From positions 5,580,001 through 5,644,000 of the forward strand of contig JADJQZ010000001.1 in assembly GCA_016712465.1 (NCBI GenBank): 64,000 nucleotides of DNA, written 5' to 3'. Every line of letters starts with the position of its first letter. The first letter of the stretch is position 1. Positions 52,042 to 60,762 of this stretch are shown piece after piece. The position numbers and the translations under genes are program-made. The DNA comes from Candidatus Obscuribacter sp. (GTDB taxonomy: Bacteria; Cyanobacteriota; Vampirovibrionia; Obscuribacterales; Obscuribacteraceae). The notes under the pieces were generated by a model. That model was not told the DNA's origin. It ran no database searches and saw only the letters and a list, made by a program, of their open reading frames with translations.

Positions 52042-53742
52042 TCAGGGGCTGCCCTTGCCGCTCTTTAACCGATAAACACCGTAGTCCCAGTTCCAGTCGC
52101 AAAACTCCCGGGGAGCCAGGGAAGGCGAAATGTAGCGGGCAAAGCCCTTCAGTTCATAGCGATCCACAAGCCACTTCCTTAAGCCATGGTCGGTGAGGTA
52201 GTCTTCCATCTCTCCGCCTTCCACCAATAGGCAAACGGGCGGTTCTCTATCGAGATCTAGTTTGAGACGAGCGGCCAGCAGTTCATCGGTTTCCTTGACG
52301 AACTGACTGTGACGCGCAAGCCAGAGTCCATCGACCTTCTGCCTGACCAGATTAGATATAAGCCCTAACGGTTCGCCGCTCAGGAAGTAACTGGAGTTTT
52401 GCCTGCCGGAGAGCAACAATTCGGGACAGGCCGGCGCCAGGCGACCATTTAAAAGGAAGACTCGCTCACCCGGAGCACTGTTTTCTTCAATAGCCCGGCG
52501 CAGATCTATGTAACCCCGCTCGGCATCAAAACCGGCACCTTCATCTTTTATTTGACGGGTCAGCATCAGACTGCCCCAAACAGGCATCGCGACGGCGCCG
52601 ACCAAAAGCGACGCCACCACCACCCATGGTATCAACCTCCGGCGCTCTCTCTTTACAGCAAAAAACAACCGTGGGAAGACCCGGGTCAGCATCTCAACCA
52701 GGACAAAACAGCCGCAAAGAAGCAGCACCAGAGCCGACAGATACCCAAGCACCAGGAAGTCGCTCAGTCCGCTATAGGAGATTGTATAGACCAGAAAGCC
52801 CCAGGCGGACATCACCGCCAGTGGTATCATCCAAAATCTTTCCCTGCCAATTCCGAAAGCCAATAAAAGGGACGCCGTCAAACAATAAACAAAGTCGCGC
52901 CGATCCGGACTGGTGCCAATCCCAAATACCATCATGTTCTCCACCTTGTAAACGGAGGCGCGCAAGGTAAGTATCCACTGGCCAAGCTCAGAGGCACAGG
53001 CAGCCGGCATAAGTTGAAAACCGCCAAATAGAAGCAGCAGCAAGAGGGCAAAAGCAATACCGCCCCAGGCCAGCAAGGACGGACGAGCCAGAAGCAGCGC
53101 CTGGGCCGTGACCACCAGGAAGGGCAGGGGCAGGCAAGGCAGGGAGAGCGAGGCGGCGGCAGAGGCCGTCAAAAGCGCCAGCAGGAAATCCTTCCTTCTC
53201 TCTGAAGAAAGCGACTCTCTCTCTTCACTTTCACTGACGGCGCCCCAGAATAATAGCGGCACCAGACCCAGAAAGACCAGATGCTGTACACAGCCCAACT
53301 GAAAGACAAAGGGCAGTTGAGCCCCCATAAGGGCAAGCAGATAGAGGAGAGGACGACCACCAGACTGACCGGGGGAGCGCCTCCAGATTCTCAGACAGAA
53401 AGCAAAAACGAAAAACTGATAGACCTGGGTAAGGAGATAATGAGCGATGGCCAACTGAGCACCGCCGTTGCTTCCCGGGAAGTATTGCCCGAGCCAAGAC
53501 AGAAGTACCTCCGGCAATCTGACCACTATCTGAGTGGGCAATTCGTCGAAGTAGAAACTAACAAAAGGAACAGCTCCATTCAAAACGGCAGCGGCGGCGC
53601 TCAGTTGATAGGCCGTGGTCGGTGAAAGATTGAGAGCAAAGGCCGACTGAAAGACTACTACCACAAGGGCAAAGACAAGGGCCGGTGCCTGCTCCTTCTT
53701 AAATTGTCGGAGCGGTCTTTTAGCGACGAAAGAAGAACTCAT
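52042..53742 (-). CDS. Multispanning GT-C-like membrane protein (second of a pair)
   Basis: A 566-residue membrane protein with about ten helices and a soluble C-terminal part. The loop after helix 1 (LNGAVPFVSFYFDELPTQIV) resembles the G-x-x-PY-x-D-x-x-D-x-x-PP loop of GT-C sugar transferases but lacks the usual acidic pair. A distal external region (RAIEENSAPGERVFLLNGRL) matches that of its neighbour. Start ATG overlaps the upstream stop by one base (TGATG), so translation is coupled. It may be a catalytically weak partner of the gene at 53742-55391. Confidence 0.6.
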   Translation of the reverse strand: MSSSFVAKRPLRQFKKEQAPALVFALVVVVFQSAFALNLSPTTAYQLSAAAAVLNGAVPFVSFYFDELPTQIVVRLPEVLLSWLGQYFPGSNGGAQLAIAHYLLTQVYQFFVFAFCLRIWRRSPGQSGGRPLLYLLALMGAQLPFVFQLGCVQHLVFLGLVPLLFWGAVSESEERESLSSERRKDFLLALLTASAAASLSLPCLPLPFLVVTAQALLLARPSLLAWGGIAFALLLLLLFGGFQLMPAACASELGQWILTLRASVYKVENMMVFGIGTSPDRRDFVYCLTASLLLAFGIGRERFWMIPLAVMSAWGFLVYTISYSGLSDFLVLGYLSALVLLLCGCFVLVEMLTRVFPRLFFAVKRERRRLIPWVVVASLLVGAVAMPVWGSLMLTRQIKDEGAGFDAERGYIDLRRAIEENSAPGERVFLLNGRLAPACPELLLSGRQNSSYFLSGEPLGLISNLVRQKVDGLWLARHSQFVKETDELLAARLKLDLDREPPVCLLVEGGEMEDYLTDHGLRKWLVDRYELKGFARYISPSLAPREFCDWNWDYGVYRLKSGKGSP

Positions 53743-55391
53743 CAGTCTTTCCTCCGCCAGATCTGCATGCCGAAGTCTTCACCGATAAGCTCATAAGCCC
53801 CCAGAAAGCGCTTCTGAAAATTCAATTTTTCGAGCACCCCGGCCATGGGGCTCACCTGAATAAAGATAAGTCGGGGTTTGAATCCGGCAATATCCTCTCC
53901 ATACCAGGACAGGACTTGCTCTTCCATTTTTTGAAAGCGAGGCCGGTCGAAGCCGCTTTTACTTGTCACCACATAATCAAGTACCACAAGCGGCATGGCA
54001 TGAATGAAACGTGAACCAGGGCGCCTTTCGGTCTGAATCATGGAAGGATAACCGGGCGCCATGGCCGTAGAAATAAAAAGCACAGTATCTGTTTTTCTCG
54101 TGTTGGCTATTATGGTAGCCACCGCCGGGCTGACTTCATAGTCAAAACAGGTGCCTTTATGGCCAAGGAAAGCCATATCGAAGTGCTCATGCTGCTCTTC
54201 TTCAGCCTGAAGGCGTTGCTTGAGCGTAAGTGCGGAATGGCAAGCAATAGTCAGACAGACAAAAACGAAAACCCAACTGAAATATTTCTCCCGCCTTCTC
54301 AGGAGGCAGACAAGCAGTAAACCGGCGCCGGCACTGAGTGTAAGACAGGTGCCCAGCCGGACGGGCAAAAGGTGATACTGCCAGGCCTGACCGGCCAGAA
54401 AAAAGACCAGCGCGGAGCTCCAGGCAAAGGTGAGAAAAAGGCTGAGCAGACCGGTAATCTCAAAGCTTACCGCCGCCAGAAAGAGGGCCAGCAGGCTGAC
54501 CAATCCAAGTTGTAAGAAGTCCGGGCGCCAGTATGTAGCCAGATTGAAGAGAAAGGAATTGGTGTAATAGTCGTAGCCTCTGGCATAAATAGGCAGCACA
54601 AAACCAAAAAAACCGGACAACATGGACGGCGGCAAAAACAGGAAGTGCAAGAGGTAAAGGGTGATGGCAGCCAGGCAGGTTGCCACTTCCAAATGCAGGA
54701 GCGGCCGCCCACAGGGTCGGCGCAGGAAGCAGGCCAGTTCCACCATCAAAACTATAAAGAGAAAGTAGTGCTTGAGAGAAATACCTACACCGGCAAGCAG
54801 GCCGGTCAAGCAGGCAGAAATGGCGCCGACCTTGTCACAATCGGAGAGGTCCGGCTCAAGCCGGTAACGAAGAAAGCGTAGTAAGAGATATGGAAAAACA
54901 GCAAGGGTGAAAATATGCTCCCTTTGACCAAGGTCCATTTCCTGAAAAGCATTGAACCAGGCAAAAACAAGCACGGAAAGACAGGCTAGAAGCCCGGAAA
55001 CCTTGCCTCGGGTGGAACGAAGCAACCAGAATGACAAGCCCGCCGAAAGCGCCGCCAGAACATGAACGCACAGTGCAAAAGCGAGAGTAGCCGGCAGAGC
55101 AGCCAGCCTTGCCACCACCATCGGTATCACACTCAGATAGATAATCAGGGGCGGATTGTTATCAAAACAATCCACATAGGGCAATCGCCCGGCCATAAGC
55201 AAATCGGCCATGCTCAAGTACATGCACTGATCGGGCTGCCCCAACAAAGGATGGCTGATGGAGGCAATTACAGCCACCAGTGTTAACACTGCGGTGCCAA
55301 AAACCGCCGCCCAGTAGGATAAATCCCAGGCGCGACTGCTCAAAGCGGGCACAAACTTAAGTCTATTTGCCTGGGTTGTAAACAAAGTCAC
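53742..55391 (-). CDS. GT-C family-like membrane glycosyltransferase
   Basis: A 549-residue protein with about twelve transmembrane helices. After helix 1 comes LGQPDQCMYLSMADLLMAGR then LPYVDCFDNNPPLIIYL, the acidic loop with the characteristic G-R-x-PY-x-D-x-x-D-x-x-PP that marks GT-C enzymes using polyprenyl-phosphate sugars. A C-terminal external domain follows. It should attach a sugar to a lipid or protein on the outer face of the membrane; donor and acceptor unknown. Starts at GTG, overlapping the upstream lipoprotein gene by 29 bases; followed by a coupled paralogue-like gene. Confidence 0.7.
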   Translation of the reverse strand: MTLFTTQANRLKFVPALSSRAWDLSYWAAVFGTAVLTLVAVIASISHPLLGQPDQCMYLSMADLLMAGRLPYVDCFDNNPPLIIYLSVIPMVVARLAALPATLAFALCVHVLAALSAGLSFWLLRSTRGKVSGLLACLSVLVFAWFNAFQEMDLGQREHIFTLAVFPYLLLRFLRYRLEPDLSDCDKVGAISACLTGLLAGVGISLKHYFLFIVLMVELACFLRRPCGRPLLHLEVATCLAAITLYLLHFLFLPPSMLSGFFGFVLPIYARGYDYYTNSFLFNLATYWRPDFLQLGLVSLLALFLAAVSFEITGLLSLFLTFAWSSALVFFLAGQAWQYHLLPVRLGTCLTLSAGAGLLLVCLLRRREKYFSWVFVFVCLTIACHSALTLKQRLQAEEEQHEHFDMAFLGHKGTCFDYEVSPAVATIIANTRKTDTVLFISTAMAPGYPSMIQTERRPGSRFIHAMPLVVLDYVVTSKSGFDRPRFQKMEEQVLSWYGEDIAGFKPRLIFIQVSPMAGVLEKLNFQKRFLGAYELIGEDFGMQIWRRKD

Positions 55392-55839
55392 AGCGGAAGG
55401 TCACCGGAGCCTCTTTGAAATCGGAGGGTAGGGCGCCGAAGGGAGCCTGCATGCGCACCGTATCAAGGGTCTTTTCAATGGACCGCTGATTGGCGGAAGC
55501 AGCCACAACTTGCACATTCGAACAGAAGCCCGGTCTGGTCACATTAAACTCACAAGTGACGCTGTACTGCTTGTCGGAGGGCACCGGGCGCCAGGCGGTC
55601 AGCAGTTTGTTTTGCATATTGACCAGATACTGCAATTGCAGGGGGCTGAGACTGTCATTACCGGCCACGGCAGCCATGACCCTGTGAGGGCTCTTGGGCG
55701 CCGGGATGGTCTCCATGGTTTCCACTTTCTCACCCGTGGTGGCTACGCCGGTCTCGGCAGCCGGTCGCGATTTACAACCGGTCATTGCCACAGGCAGGAA
55801 GACAAGAGAAAGAATGGCCAGAGCCCGGACAAATCGCAT
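55363..55839 (-). CDS. Lipoprotein with TonB/TolA C-terminal-like domain
   Basis: A 158-residue protein with a lipobox LPVAMTGC; the lipidated Cys is at about 22. After a Thr/Glu/Pro-rich linker, the ~90-residue C-terminal domain follows the TolA/TonB-C pattern: LVNMQNKLLTAWRPVPSDKQ, VTCEFNVTRPGFCSNVQVVA, SIEKTLDTVRMQAPFGALPS and a last strand VTFRCDFVYNP. Same pattern as in the protein at 34316-35077. First gene of a coupled set with the two GT-C-like proteins, which suggests they act together at the envelope. Confidence 0.75.
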   Translation of the reverse strand: MRFVRALAILSLVFLPVAMTGCKSRPAAETGVATTGEKVETMETIPAPKSPHRVMAAVAGNDSLSPLQLQYLVNMQNKLLTAWRPVPSDKQYSVTCEFNVTRPGFCSNVQVVAASANQRSIEKTLDTVRMQAPFGALPSDFKEAPVTFRCDFVYNPGK

Positions 55840-56013
55840 AACAAATCTCCTGATTAACTCTGTTTATTGTACACCCCGCACCCTGTGGTGGGTGGGCAAG
55901 AAAGAGACAGGTCAAACCAGGCTCACCGAAGCAAGCGAAAATGGCTTTCTTTTTTCAGATCATATTTCAGGCCGCTTGCAGGGCGCCGAGCCAGCCACTA
56001 CCAGCGGTGCAAT

Positions 56014-56688
56014 CTACTCTTCCAGATCAAGCTTATAGCCCATGCCGTATACATTCTTAATTAAACTATCCGCACCTGGGGTATCAAGTTTCTTGCGCAG
56101 GGTCTTGATATAGGATCGCACCGTTTCCGAGGTGATGGAACTCTCGGAGCCCCAGGCATGATCGATGAGAGCGTCAACGCTGACAACCTTACGGCAGTTG
56201 CGCATCAAGTACTCAAGCAGCAAAAACTCCTTGGGCAATAATCGCACCAGGGTGCCGCCCTTGGTCACTCGGTAGGAGCGCCGCTGCAATAGCAGATCGC
56301 CTGCACGCAATTCCATGACGGTGCCGGCCGGTCGGCGCAACAAGAGACGAATTCGATCGGACAAATCACGCAATTGGAAGGGTTTAGCCAGATAGTCATC
56401 GGCTCCGGCATCCAGGCCGGCTTCTATACATTCCATTGATTTTCTGGCGGTGAGCATAAGTATGGGCGACTCACCGCCAGATTGACGATAGCTCTGGCAG
56501 ACGGAAAAGCCATCCACTCCCGGAATCATCAAATCCAGGATAACCAAATCAAATTTACTCCTACTGAGAACCTCCAGGGCTCCACTTCCATTATTCAATA
56601 CTTGCACCGAGTGCAAATCATCTTCCAGCCAGTCCTTCACCACATCCGCCAAATCCGGCTCGTTTTCCACGAGAAGGATTTTTGCCAT
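56014..56688 (-). CDS. OmpR/PhoB family response regulator
   Basis: A 224-residue two-component regulator. Receiver: phosphoacceptor Asp52 in VILDLMIPG, Thr80 in LMLTARKS, Lys102 in LAKPFQ. The usual EDD acidic pocket is VENEPD here, with one Asp changed to Asn. C-terminal winged helix: VRLLPKEFLLLEYLMRN, SVDALIDHAWG, SETVRSYIKTLRKKLD and VYGMGYKL. It should bind DNA as a dimer when phosphorylated. No histidine kinase gene is in the window, so the partner is unknown. Confidence 0.92.
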   Translation of the reverse strand: MAKILLVENEPDLADVVKDWLEDDLHSVQVLNNGSGALEVLSRSKFDLVILDLMIPGVDGFSVCQSYRQSGGESPILMLTARKSMECIEAGLDAGADDYLAKPFQLRDLSDRIRLLLRRPAGTVMELRAGDLLLQRRSYRVTKGGTLVRLLPKEFLLLEYLMRNCRKVVSVDALIDHAWGSESSITSETVRSYIKTLRKKLDTPGADSLIKNVYGMGYKLDLEE

Positions 56689-56928
56689 TTGCCCAACCTT
56701 TACGCGAGTGCCAACTCCTGACCCAATTTCCTACACCATTTAAATTCGTCCATGTAGTGATCCATAATTGCTTTTCAAAAAATATTGGTAACACTTTAAG
56801 GCGCAAGAAGCAATCACCAAATAGTAAATTAGTTCCGACCGTCTGCCCTTAAGTAGAGCGGCAAACCTTGCGCAAATCCGCAATCACACCACCTTTCACC
56901 ACTAGAATATGAGGCGAGGACAGCTGCA

Positions 56929-56961
56929 ATGAAAGAAACAACTTTCATCTTAACTGCATGA
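56929..56961 (+). CDS. Possible 10-codon leader peptide overlapping the next start (ATGA)
   Basis: ATG AAA GAA ACA ACT TTC ATC TTA ACT GCA TGA, with AGGA eight bases upstream. Its TGA overlaps the start ATG of the DUF1444-like gene by the ATGA pattern used for translational coupling. The same bases form the inverted repeat ATGAAAG-aaacaa-CTTTCAT (56929-56948). It might set the translation of the downstream gene. Short enough to be chance. Confidence 0.3.
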   Translation: MKETTFILTA

Positions 56962-58331
56962 AAAATGCACAGTCTGTTCCCCCAAATGGGGGACAGATGA
57001 GCTATGGTATCAACACAAAAGCAATCGAGGTGCTGCAGATGTCCGGCTTGGGTAATTTTGGCTTAGACAAACTGGGATTAGAGAATGCGCGTGAAAAATT
57101 CGCCAGAGCCGTGCTGAAAAAATTGAGCGAGGCGCGCCCTCAGGAGAAATGGCATTTCGACAAGGAGAGCTTTGCCCTCAAGCAAGTAGATGTGACGGAG
57201 GAAGCGGCTCCGGAGCTTCTCTATCTGGAGAACCTCTTTCTGCAATACGAAAGCGCCGAGGAAAAAGACAAACCGGCTTTTCTGGCAAAAGCAGTGAGCA
57301 TCACCGAACCTTTCACCATGCCTGAAACCTTTGAAGAAGCAAAGGCGAATCTGCTGGTCAATGCCATGCCCATTTTCAACATTGTCATAGTGAGCATGCA
57401 GTTGAGAAAACTGGCAGCGGAAAACCGCAGGCATGCTCCCGCTCAAGAGATGGAGGAACAGCCGCTGCCCTACTCCCTCATTTCCAGCCAACTGGGCTTG
57501 ATCTTTGTACTGGACAGACCAGCCGGCAAAGCTTACATCGATCAAGCCACCATCAACAAATGGGGCGTGCCTGTGGACGAACTATTCGACGTGGCCACCA
57601 TGAACCTGGCCCGCATGACGGCACGCGGCGGCTTCAATGGCATCAGCCGAGAGCCGGGCGGGCCCTGCTGTCTCTATCAATCCGTTTTACAAGACAGCTA
57701 TGAAGGTGCGCGCATCATCTTCCCGCAATTGTTCGAAGAATTGCCCATCAAAGGCGACCCCGTTATGGTCGTACCCAACAATGATGTTTTACTGGTGACC
57801 GGTTCGGAAGATGAAGACGGTCTGGCGCTCTGCCTGGAAGCCTATGAACGAGCCCAATCCCTACCCAATCCCTTACCGCCGCTACCGCTCATCGGCCGGG
57901 AGGGCAAGTTGGAAGACTTCCTGCCCCCGCCATCCTCCCCGCTGCACCTTCCCTTCAAGCGCCTCAAAAACCTTTATCTCAATTCCATCTACGCCGAGCA
58001 AAAGAAGGTACTGGAAGAAACCACCGGCAAAGGACCCGACGCGCCCTTTGTAGCAACTTTTGCCGCCCTGGAAAAGAAGGACGGTCAGGCAACGGAAGCC
58101 ATAAGCAGCGTCACCACCTGGTCTCAAGAAATAGACTCCTTGTTGCCCGAAGCGGAGCAGGTAGCGCTGGTGGTCGGCCAGGGCAAAGAGCAGAAGGTTC
58201 TCGGTTTTGCTCCCTGGGAAAAAGTATTGACCGTGGCCGGAGAGAGGCTGGAGAGGACCGGCTACTTCCCGACGCGCTTTCGCACCAGGGGTGCTCTCAC
58301 TCAGGCAGAAATCACGCAATTGACCAGATAG
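56958..58331 (+). CDS. DUF1444 (YtpQ-like) family protein
   Basis: A 457-residue protein. The core matches YtpQ-type proteins: LIFVLDRPAGKAYIDQATIN, WGVPVDELFDVATMNLARM, YEGARIIFPQLFEELPIKGD and PVMVVPNNDVLLVTG. It is longer than the ~270-residue family, with extra N-terminal (~100) and C-terminal (~130) regions. Cytoplasmic; role unknown in all cases I know. Start is uncertain: ATG at 56958 or at 56997 (MSYGINTK), the latter with GGGGGA close upstream. Confidence 0.75.
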   Translation: MKNAQSVPPNGGQMSYGINTKAIEVLQMSGLGNFGLDKLGLENAREKFARAVLKKLSEARPQEKWHFDKESFALKQVDVTEEAAPELLYLENLFLQYESAEEKDKPAFLAKAVSITEPFTMPETFEEAKANLLVNAMPIFNIVIVSMQLRKLAAENRRHAPAQEMEEQPLPYSLISSQLGLIFVLDRPAGKAYIDQATINKWGVPVDELFDVATMNLARMTARGGFNGISREPGGPCCLYQSVLQDSYEGARIIFPQLFEELPIKGDPVMVVPNNDVLLVTGSEDEDGLALCLEAYERAQSLPNPLPPLPLIGREGKLEDFLPPPSSPLHLPFKRLKNLYLNSIYAEQKKVLEETTGKGPDAPFVATFAALEKKDGQATEAISSVTTWSQEIDSLLPEAEQVALVVGQGKEQKVLGFAPWEKVLTVAGERLERTGYFPTRFRTRGALTQAEITQLTR

Positions 58332-58353
58332 AAAAGCCTGCTCTCGCTGCTGC

Positions 58354-58728
58354 TTACCCTGGCTTAACTTCAGTCTCTATCCAGTTTTGCGCTAGCTCCA
58401 GCTCACTTGCCGGGAATGTCTTACATTCTGCAGTGATAAGCATACTGCCGAGCCTGGTTGCCCATTCGACCCACTTAGGACCGCCCACAACAGCGCACTT
58501 TTCAAAATCAGCCCTGTGTTTCATGCCGAATTTGGCATCATCCCACATTGCGGACGGCTCCCAGCCGTGAAAGTCTTCCCTCATTACAAACAAGACCCGC
58601 GCTTTACCATGCTTTTCGATAAGCTCTTCCAACTTAGGGATCAATACCTGCTCGTAATCAGCGTGCGTCAGGATCTCCCGAGCCTCCAGTCGCAAAATAT
58701 TTCCACCCTGGCCGATGACTTCAATCAT
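58354..58728 (-). CDS. SpoIIAA-like / STAS-related (DUF3478) protein
   Basis: A 124-residue protein matching the SpoIIAA-like family: MIEVIGQGGNILRLEAREIL, THADYEQVLIPKLEELIEKH, GKARVLFVMREDFHGWEPS, DDAKFGMKHRADFEKCAVVG. The fold is the STAS alpha/beta type; a Ser phosphorylation site like that of SpoIIAA is not obvious. Start ATG after AAAGGAGG. Convergent with the DUF1444 gene. Role unknown. Confidence 0.82.
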   Translation of the reverse strand: MIEVIGQGGNILRLEAREILTHADYEQVLIPKLEELIEKHGKARVLFVMREDFHGWEPSAMWDDAKFGMKHRADFEKCAVVGGPKWVEWATRLGSMLITAECKTFPASELELAQNWIETEVKPG

Positions 58729-59116
58729 GGGTAGCCTCCTTTGAAAGAACCTATGTCACATTTGCAAGGCGCTCAATACCTACCGAACAAATGAATCGGA
58801 TTGCCGGTGAGCCTTTACAAGGCTTTCAGATAGCATCCGAGCCCAACGTCGGTCGCAGCATCTGATCCCCAAAAGCAATCTGGATACTTACTACTTGCCC
58901 GCAGTGCTCCCTTTTAACACAACGAATAAACAGCGCTCCATATTTTAACGGAGCACCTGCCGAGTGCACTACCGGTAGTGCACTCGGCGCCGGATAGGCG
59001 AGCGGCGGAAGGCATCAAAAACAAGCGATGCCGACTTGATATTTACAGAGCCTGGATCTCAATGCCAACCCGCGCTGCCGAGCAGCGTCAGGAATCGGTA
59101 ATGAGGTTTGAAAGTC
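58729..59116. other. 388-base gap with several inverted repeats
   Basis: Lies between the SpoIIAA-like gene and the tRNA-Ser 3' end. Contains a perfect 30-bp palindrome (58959-58988) and a 6-bp hairpin GGCATC...GATGCC (59011-59032) with AAAAAC in its loop (TTTTTG on the tRNA strand). Also GCTCC...GGAGC just before the palindrome. No coding frame is convincing. Confidence 0.5.
58959..58988. repeat. Perfect 30-bp palindrome
   Basis: GCCGAGTGCACTACC is followed directly by its exact reverse complement GGTAGTGCACTCGGC, no spacer. It is 128 bases downstream of the tRNA-Ser gene on the tRNA strand. It could be a terminator for the tRNA transcript or a protein-binding site; with no loop it would form a cruciform rather than an efficient RNA hairpin. 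Confidence 0.85.
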
Positions 59117-59200
59117 CGGAGAGGGTGGGATTCGAACCCACGTGGCTTGCGCCCATCCGCTTTCGAGGCGGCGCCGTTATGACCGCTTCGGTACCTCTCC
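59117..59200 (-). tRNA. tRNA-Ser, anticodon CGA
   Basis: The minus strand reads GGAGAGG ... CCTCTCC-G: a 7-bp acceptor stem with discriminator G, D-arm CCG...CGG, anticodon loop CTCGAAA giving CGA (reads UCG), a long variable arm (typical of tRNA-Ser) with GGGC-GCAA-GCC, and T-arm TGGGTTCGAATCCCA. The 3' CCA is not encoded, so a CCA-adding enzyme is needed; one is encoded at 62289. Confidence 0.96.
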
Positions 59201-59316
59201 TCATTAGCTTTGCCATTTTACCAGCTTATTAATAGGATAATATCGAACCGGCAGCCGCCCGTAACACTAGCTCAACCGCCTGCCGAAAAGCCCCGCGGGA
59301 AGGAAAGACAAGCACG

Positions 59317-60072
59317 ATGCTCAGCCTGGCAAGAGCGATACTGGACGAATGCGCCACGAACTATCGGGGGCTCCTGGAGGTCATGCTGCCCCAGGAGCGC
59401 ACCATGGCCGTTTTTACCCTGGACGGTGCGCAGGCAGAAGCAGCCTGGCAGAGGCTGGCTGTCGAAGGCAGCAAGAAGGGTCTCAAGCCGCTCCTTTTGG
59501 GAACGCCGGAAAGTTTCGAACTGCATATGGAAACCCTTGGAATGGCTCTGGAAGAGCCCCATGCCCAGGAGAGCCCGGCTGAATGGCTCAGACAAGCCGG
59601 GGCAATCGACCTTGACGACTGGATTGCCGGCCGCCTGGAGGACCATGTCTTTGAACCGGGCCAATGGCCGGAGCAAGGCGAGAGACCGGCAGCCGCTCCC
59701 ATTCCAAACATATTGAGCAGGCAGGACTTTGTTTACGGGGCGCTCCTCGACATAACCGACATAAGCCACATACCGGCCTGGCTAAACTTCGGCTCGGCCG
59801 GAGCCTGTCCGGCAGTACCGATTCATACGGCCTTCCTGAACAGGTGGCGTCACTTTCAGATTGATTGCCTCTGCCTGAGCGAGGAATGCTTCCTGGTGAA
59901 CGTGGGCAACCCCCCGGCGGCATCCGCCAGGGAGTCATGCCTGAAACTGGCCCGGGAGCACTTTGCCTACTGCCCGGAAATTCTAAGCCTGCATCAAGAC
60001 AAGCAGCTCAGCCTGAGCCAGTACGCGGCAGCCCTGGCCGATCGCCGGCAATGGCTCTTCAGTTGGAGCTAA
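59317..60072 (+). CDS. DUF4253 family protein
   Basis: A 251-residue protein. The C-terminal half fits DUF4253: PAWLNFGSAGACPAVPIHTA, FLNRWRHFQIDCLCLSEECF, VNVGNPPAASARESCLKLAR, EHFAYCPEILSLHQDKQLSL. The N-terminal half is variable (MLSLARAILDECATNYRG). Start ATG ten bases after AAGGAAAG. Family function is unknown. Followed by a hairpin and by a convergent gene. Confidence 0.75.
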   Translation: MLSLARAILDECATNYRGLLEVMLPQERTMAVFTLDGAQAEAAWQRLAVEGSKKGLKPLLLGTPESFELHMETLGMALEEPHAQESPAEWLRQAGAIDLDDWIAGRLEDHVFEPGQWPEQGERPAAAPIPNILSRQDFVYGALLDITDISHIPAWLNFGSAGACPAVPIHTAFLNRWRHFQIDCLCLSEECFLVNVGNPPAASARESCLKLAREHFAYCPEILSLHQDKQLSLSQYAAALADRRQWLFSWS

Positions 60073-60099
60073 AGACCGTCCGACAATAGGGCAACGCAA

Positions 60100-60139
60100 A
60101 GCCGGCCGGGAATACCGGCAGCAAGGGTCGGCTCTTTTC
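60100..60139 (+). terminator. Terminator-like hairpin
   Basis: AGCCGGC pairs (one G-U) with GTCGGCT across a G+C-rich loop that contains a further CCGG...CCGG pair; CTTTTCT follows. About 27 bases after the DUF4253 stop. Confidence 0.5.
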
Positions 60140-60762
60140 TATTGATTGTGGCTTTCTTGCGGGCGCCCGGCGATATGCACGGAAGCAATGCTCTCAGACT
60201 GTGCCTTGAGGGTGTTCAATACACCGGGCATATCAATTTTGCACTGCCTGCGTACCAGCGCCTGCGGAATGAAAATGCCGCCGTCCACATGGCTGGCATA
60301 GGTGACCAGGGTGGTACGACCACCATCCAGGGGCTCAAGCTTCCAATAACCATCGACCTGTTTGAAAGCGCCGGAAATACGATGCCATTCCATAGAATGG
60401 GGCGCACTTTCCTTCACTTCCACAGTGTACTCATAGCTGCCGGGCAGACCGGAAGGGCTAATCACGTGCTTGACAATCTTCGAATGACCGTGATCTTGCA
60501 TCAGCTTGCATTTCTTCATTTGCGGGAAGACACGGGAAGCATTGTCGTAATCGGTAAGTACCTGCCAGACTTTGTCTGGAGAGGCTTTAACTGTCACTTT
60601 ACTGACCGTATAGATCTTGCCGTGCATGAGCTCTTCTGTGCATTCGTGGGCATGGCCGCGAGCCAGAGCCGGCTGGGCCAGGCTGCCCGTCGAAACCGAC
60701 ATTAGAGCTAGAACGGAAGCTGCTAGCGTTATCGCTGCTTTCGTCTTTTTAGAAGTGACCAC
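60139..60762 (-). CDS. Exported START-fold (SRPBCC, cyclase/COQ10-like) protein
   Basis: Start at GTG (then GTC ACT TCT) after AGGA; the frame continues upstream but the signal peptide ITLAASVLALMSVSTGSLAQ near residues 11-30 fixes it here. The mature domain has KIYTVSKVTVKASPDKVWQV, LTDYDNASRVFPQMKKCKL and a SHVDGGIFIPQALVRRQ end, typical of the COQ10/polyketide-cyclase branch. Such domains bind hydrophobic ligands. Envelope-located; ligand unknown. Confidence 0.75.
   Translation of the reverse strand: MVTSKKTKAAITLAASVLALMSVSTGSLAQPALARGHAHECTEELMHGKIYTVSKVTVKASPDKVWQVLTDYDNASRVFPQMKKCKLMQDHGHSKIVKHVISPSGLPGSYEYTVEVKESAPHSMEWHRISGAFKQVDGYWKLEPLDGGRTTLVTYASHVDGGIFIPQALVRRQCKIDMPGVLNTLKAQSESIASVHIAGRPQESHNQ

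Noticed and set aside
58959..59200. Integration site of a mobile element at tRNA-Ser
   Set aside because: No integrase, and no direct repeat of the tRNA 3' end was seen within the window.
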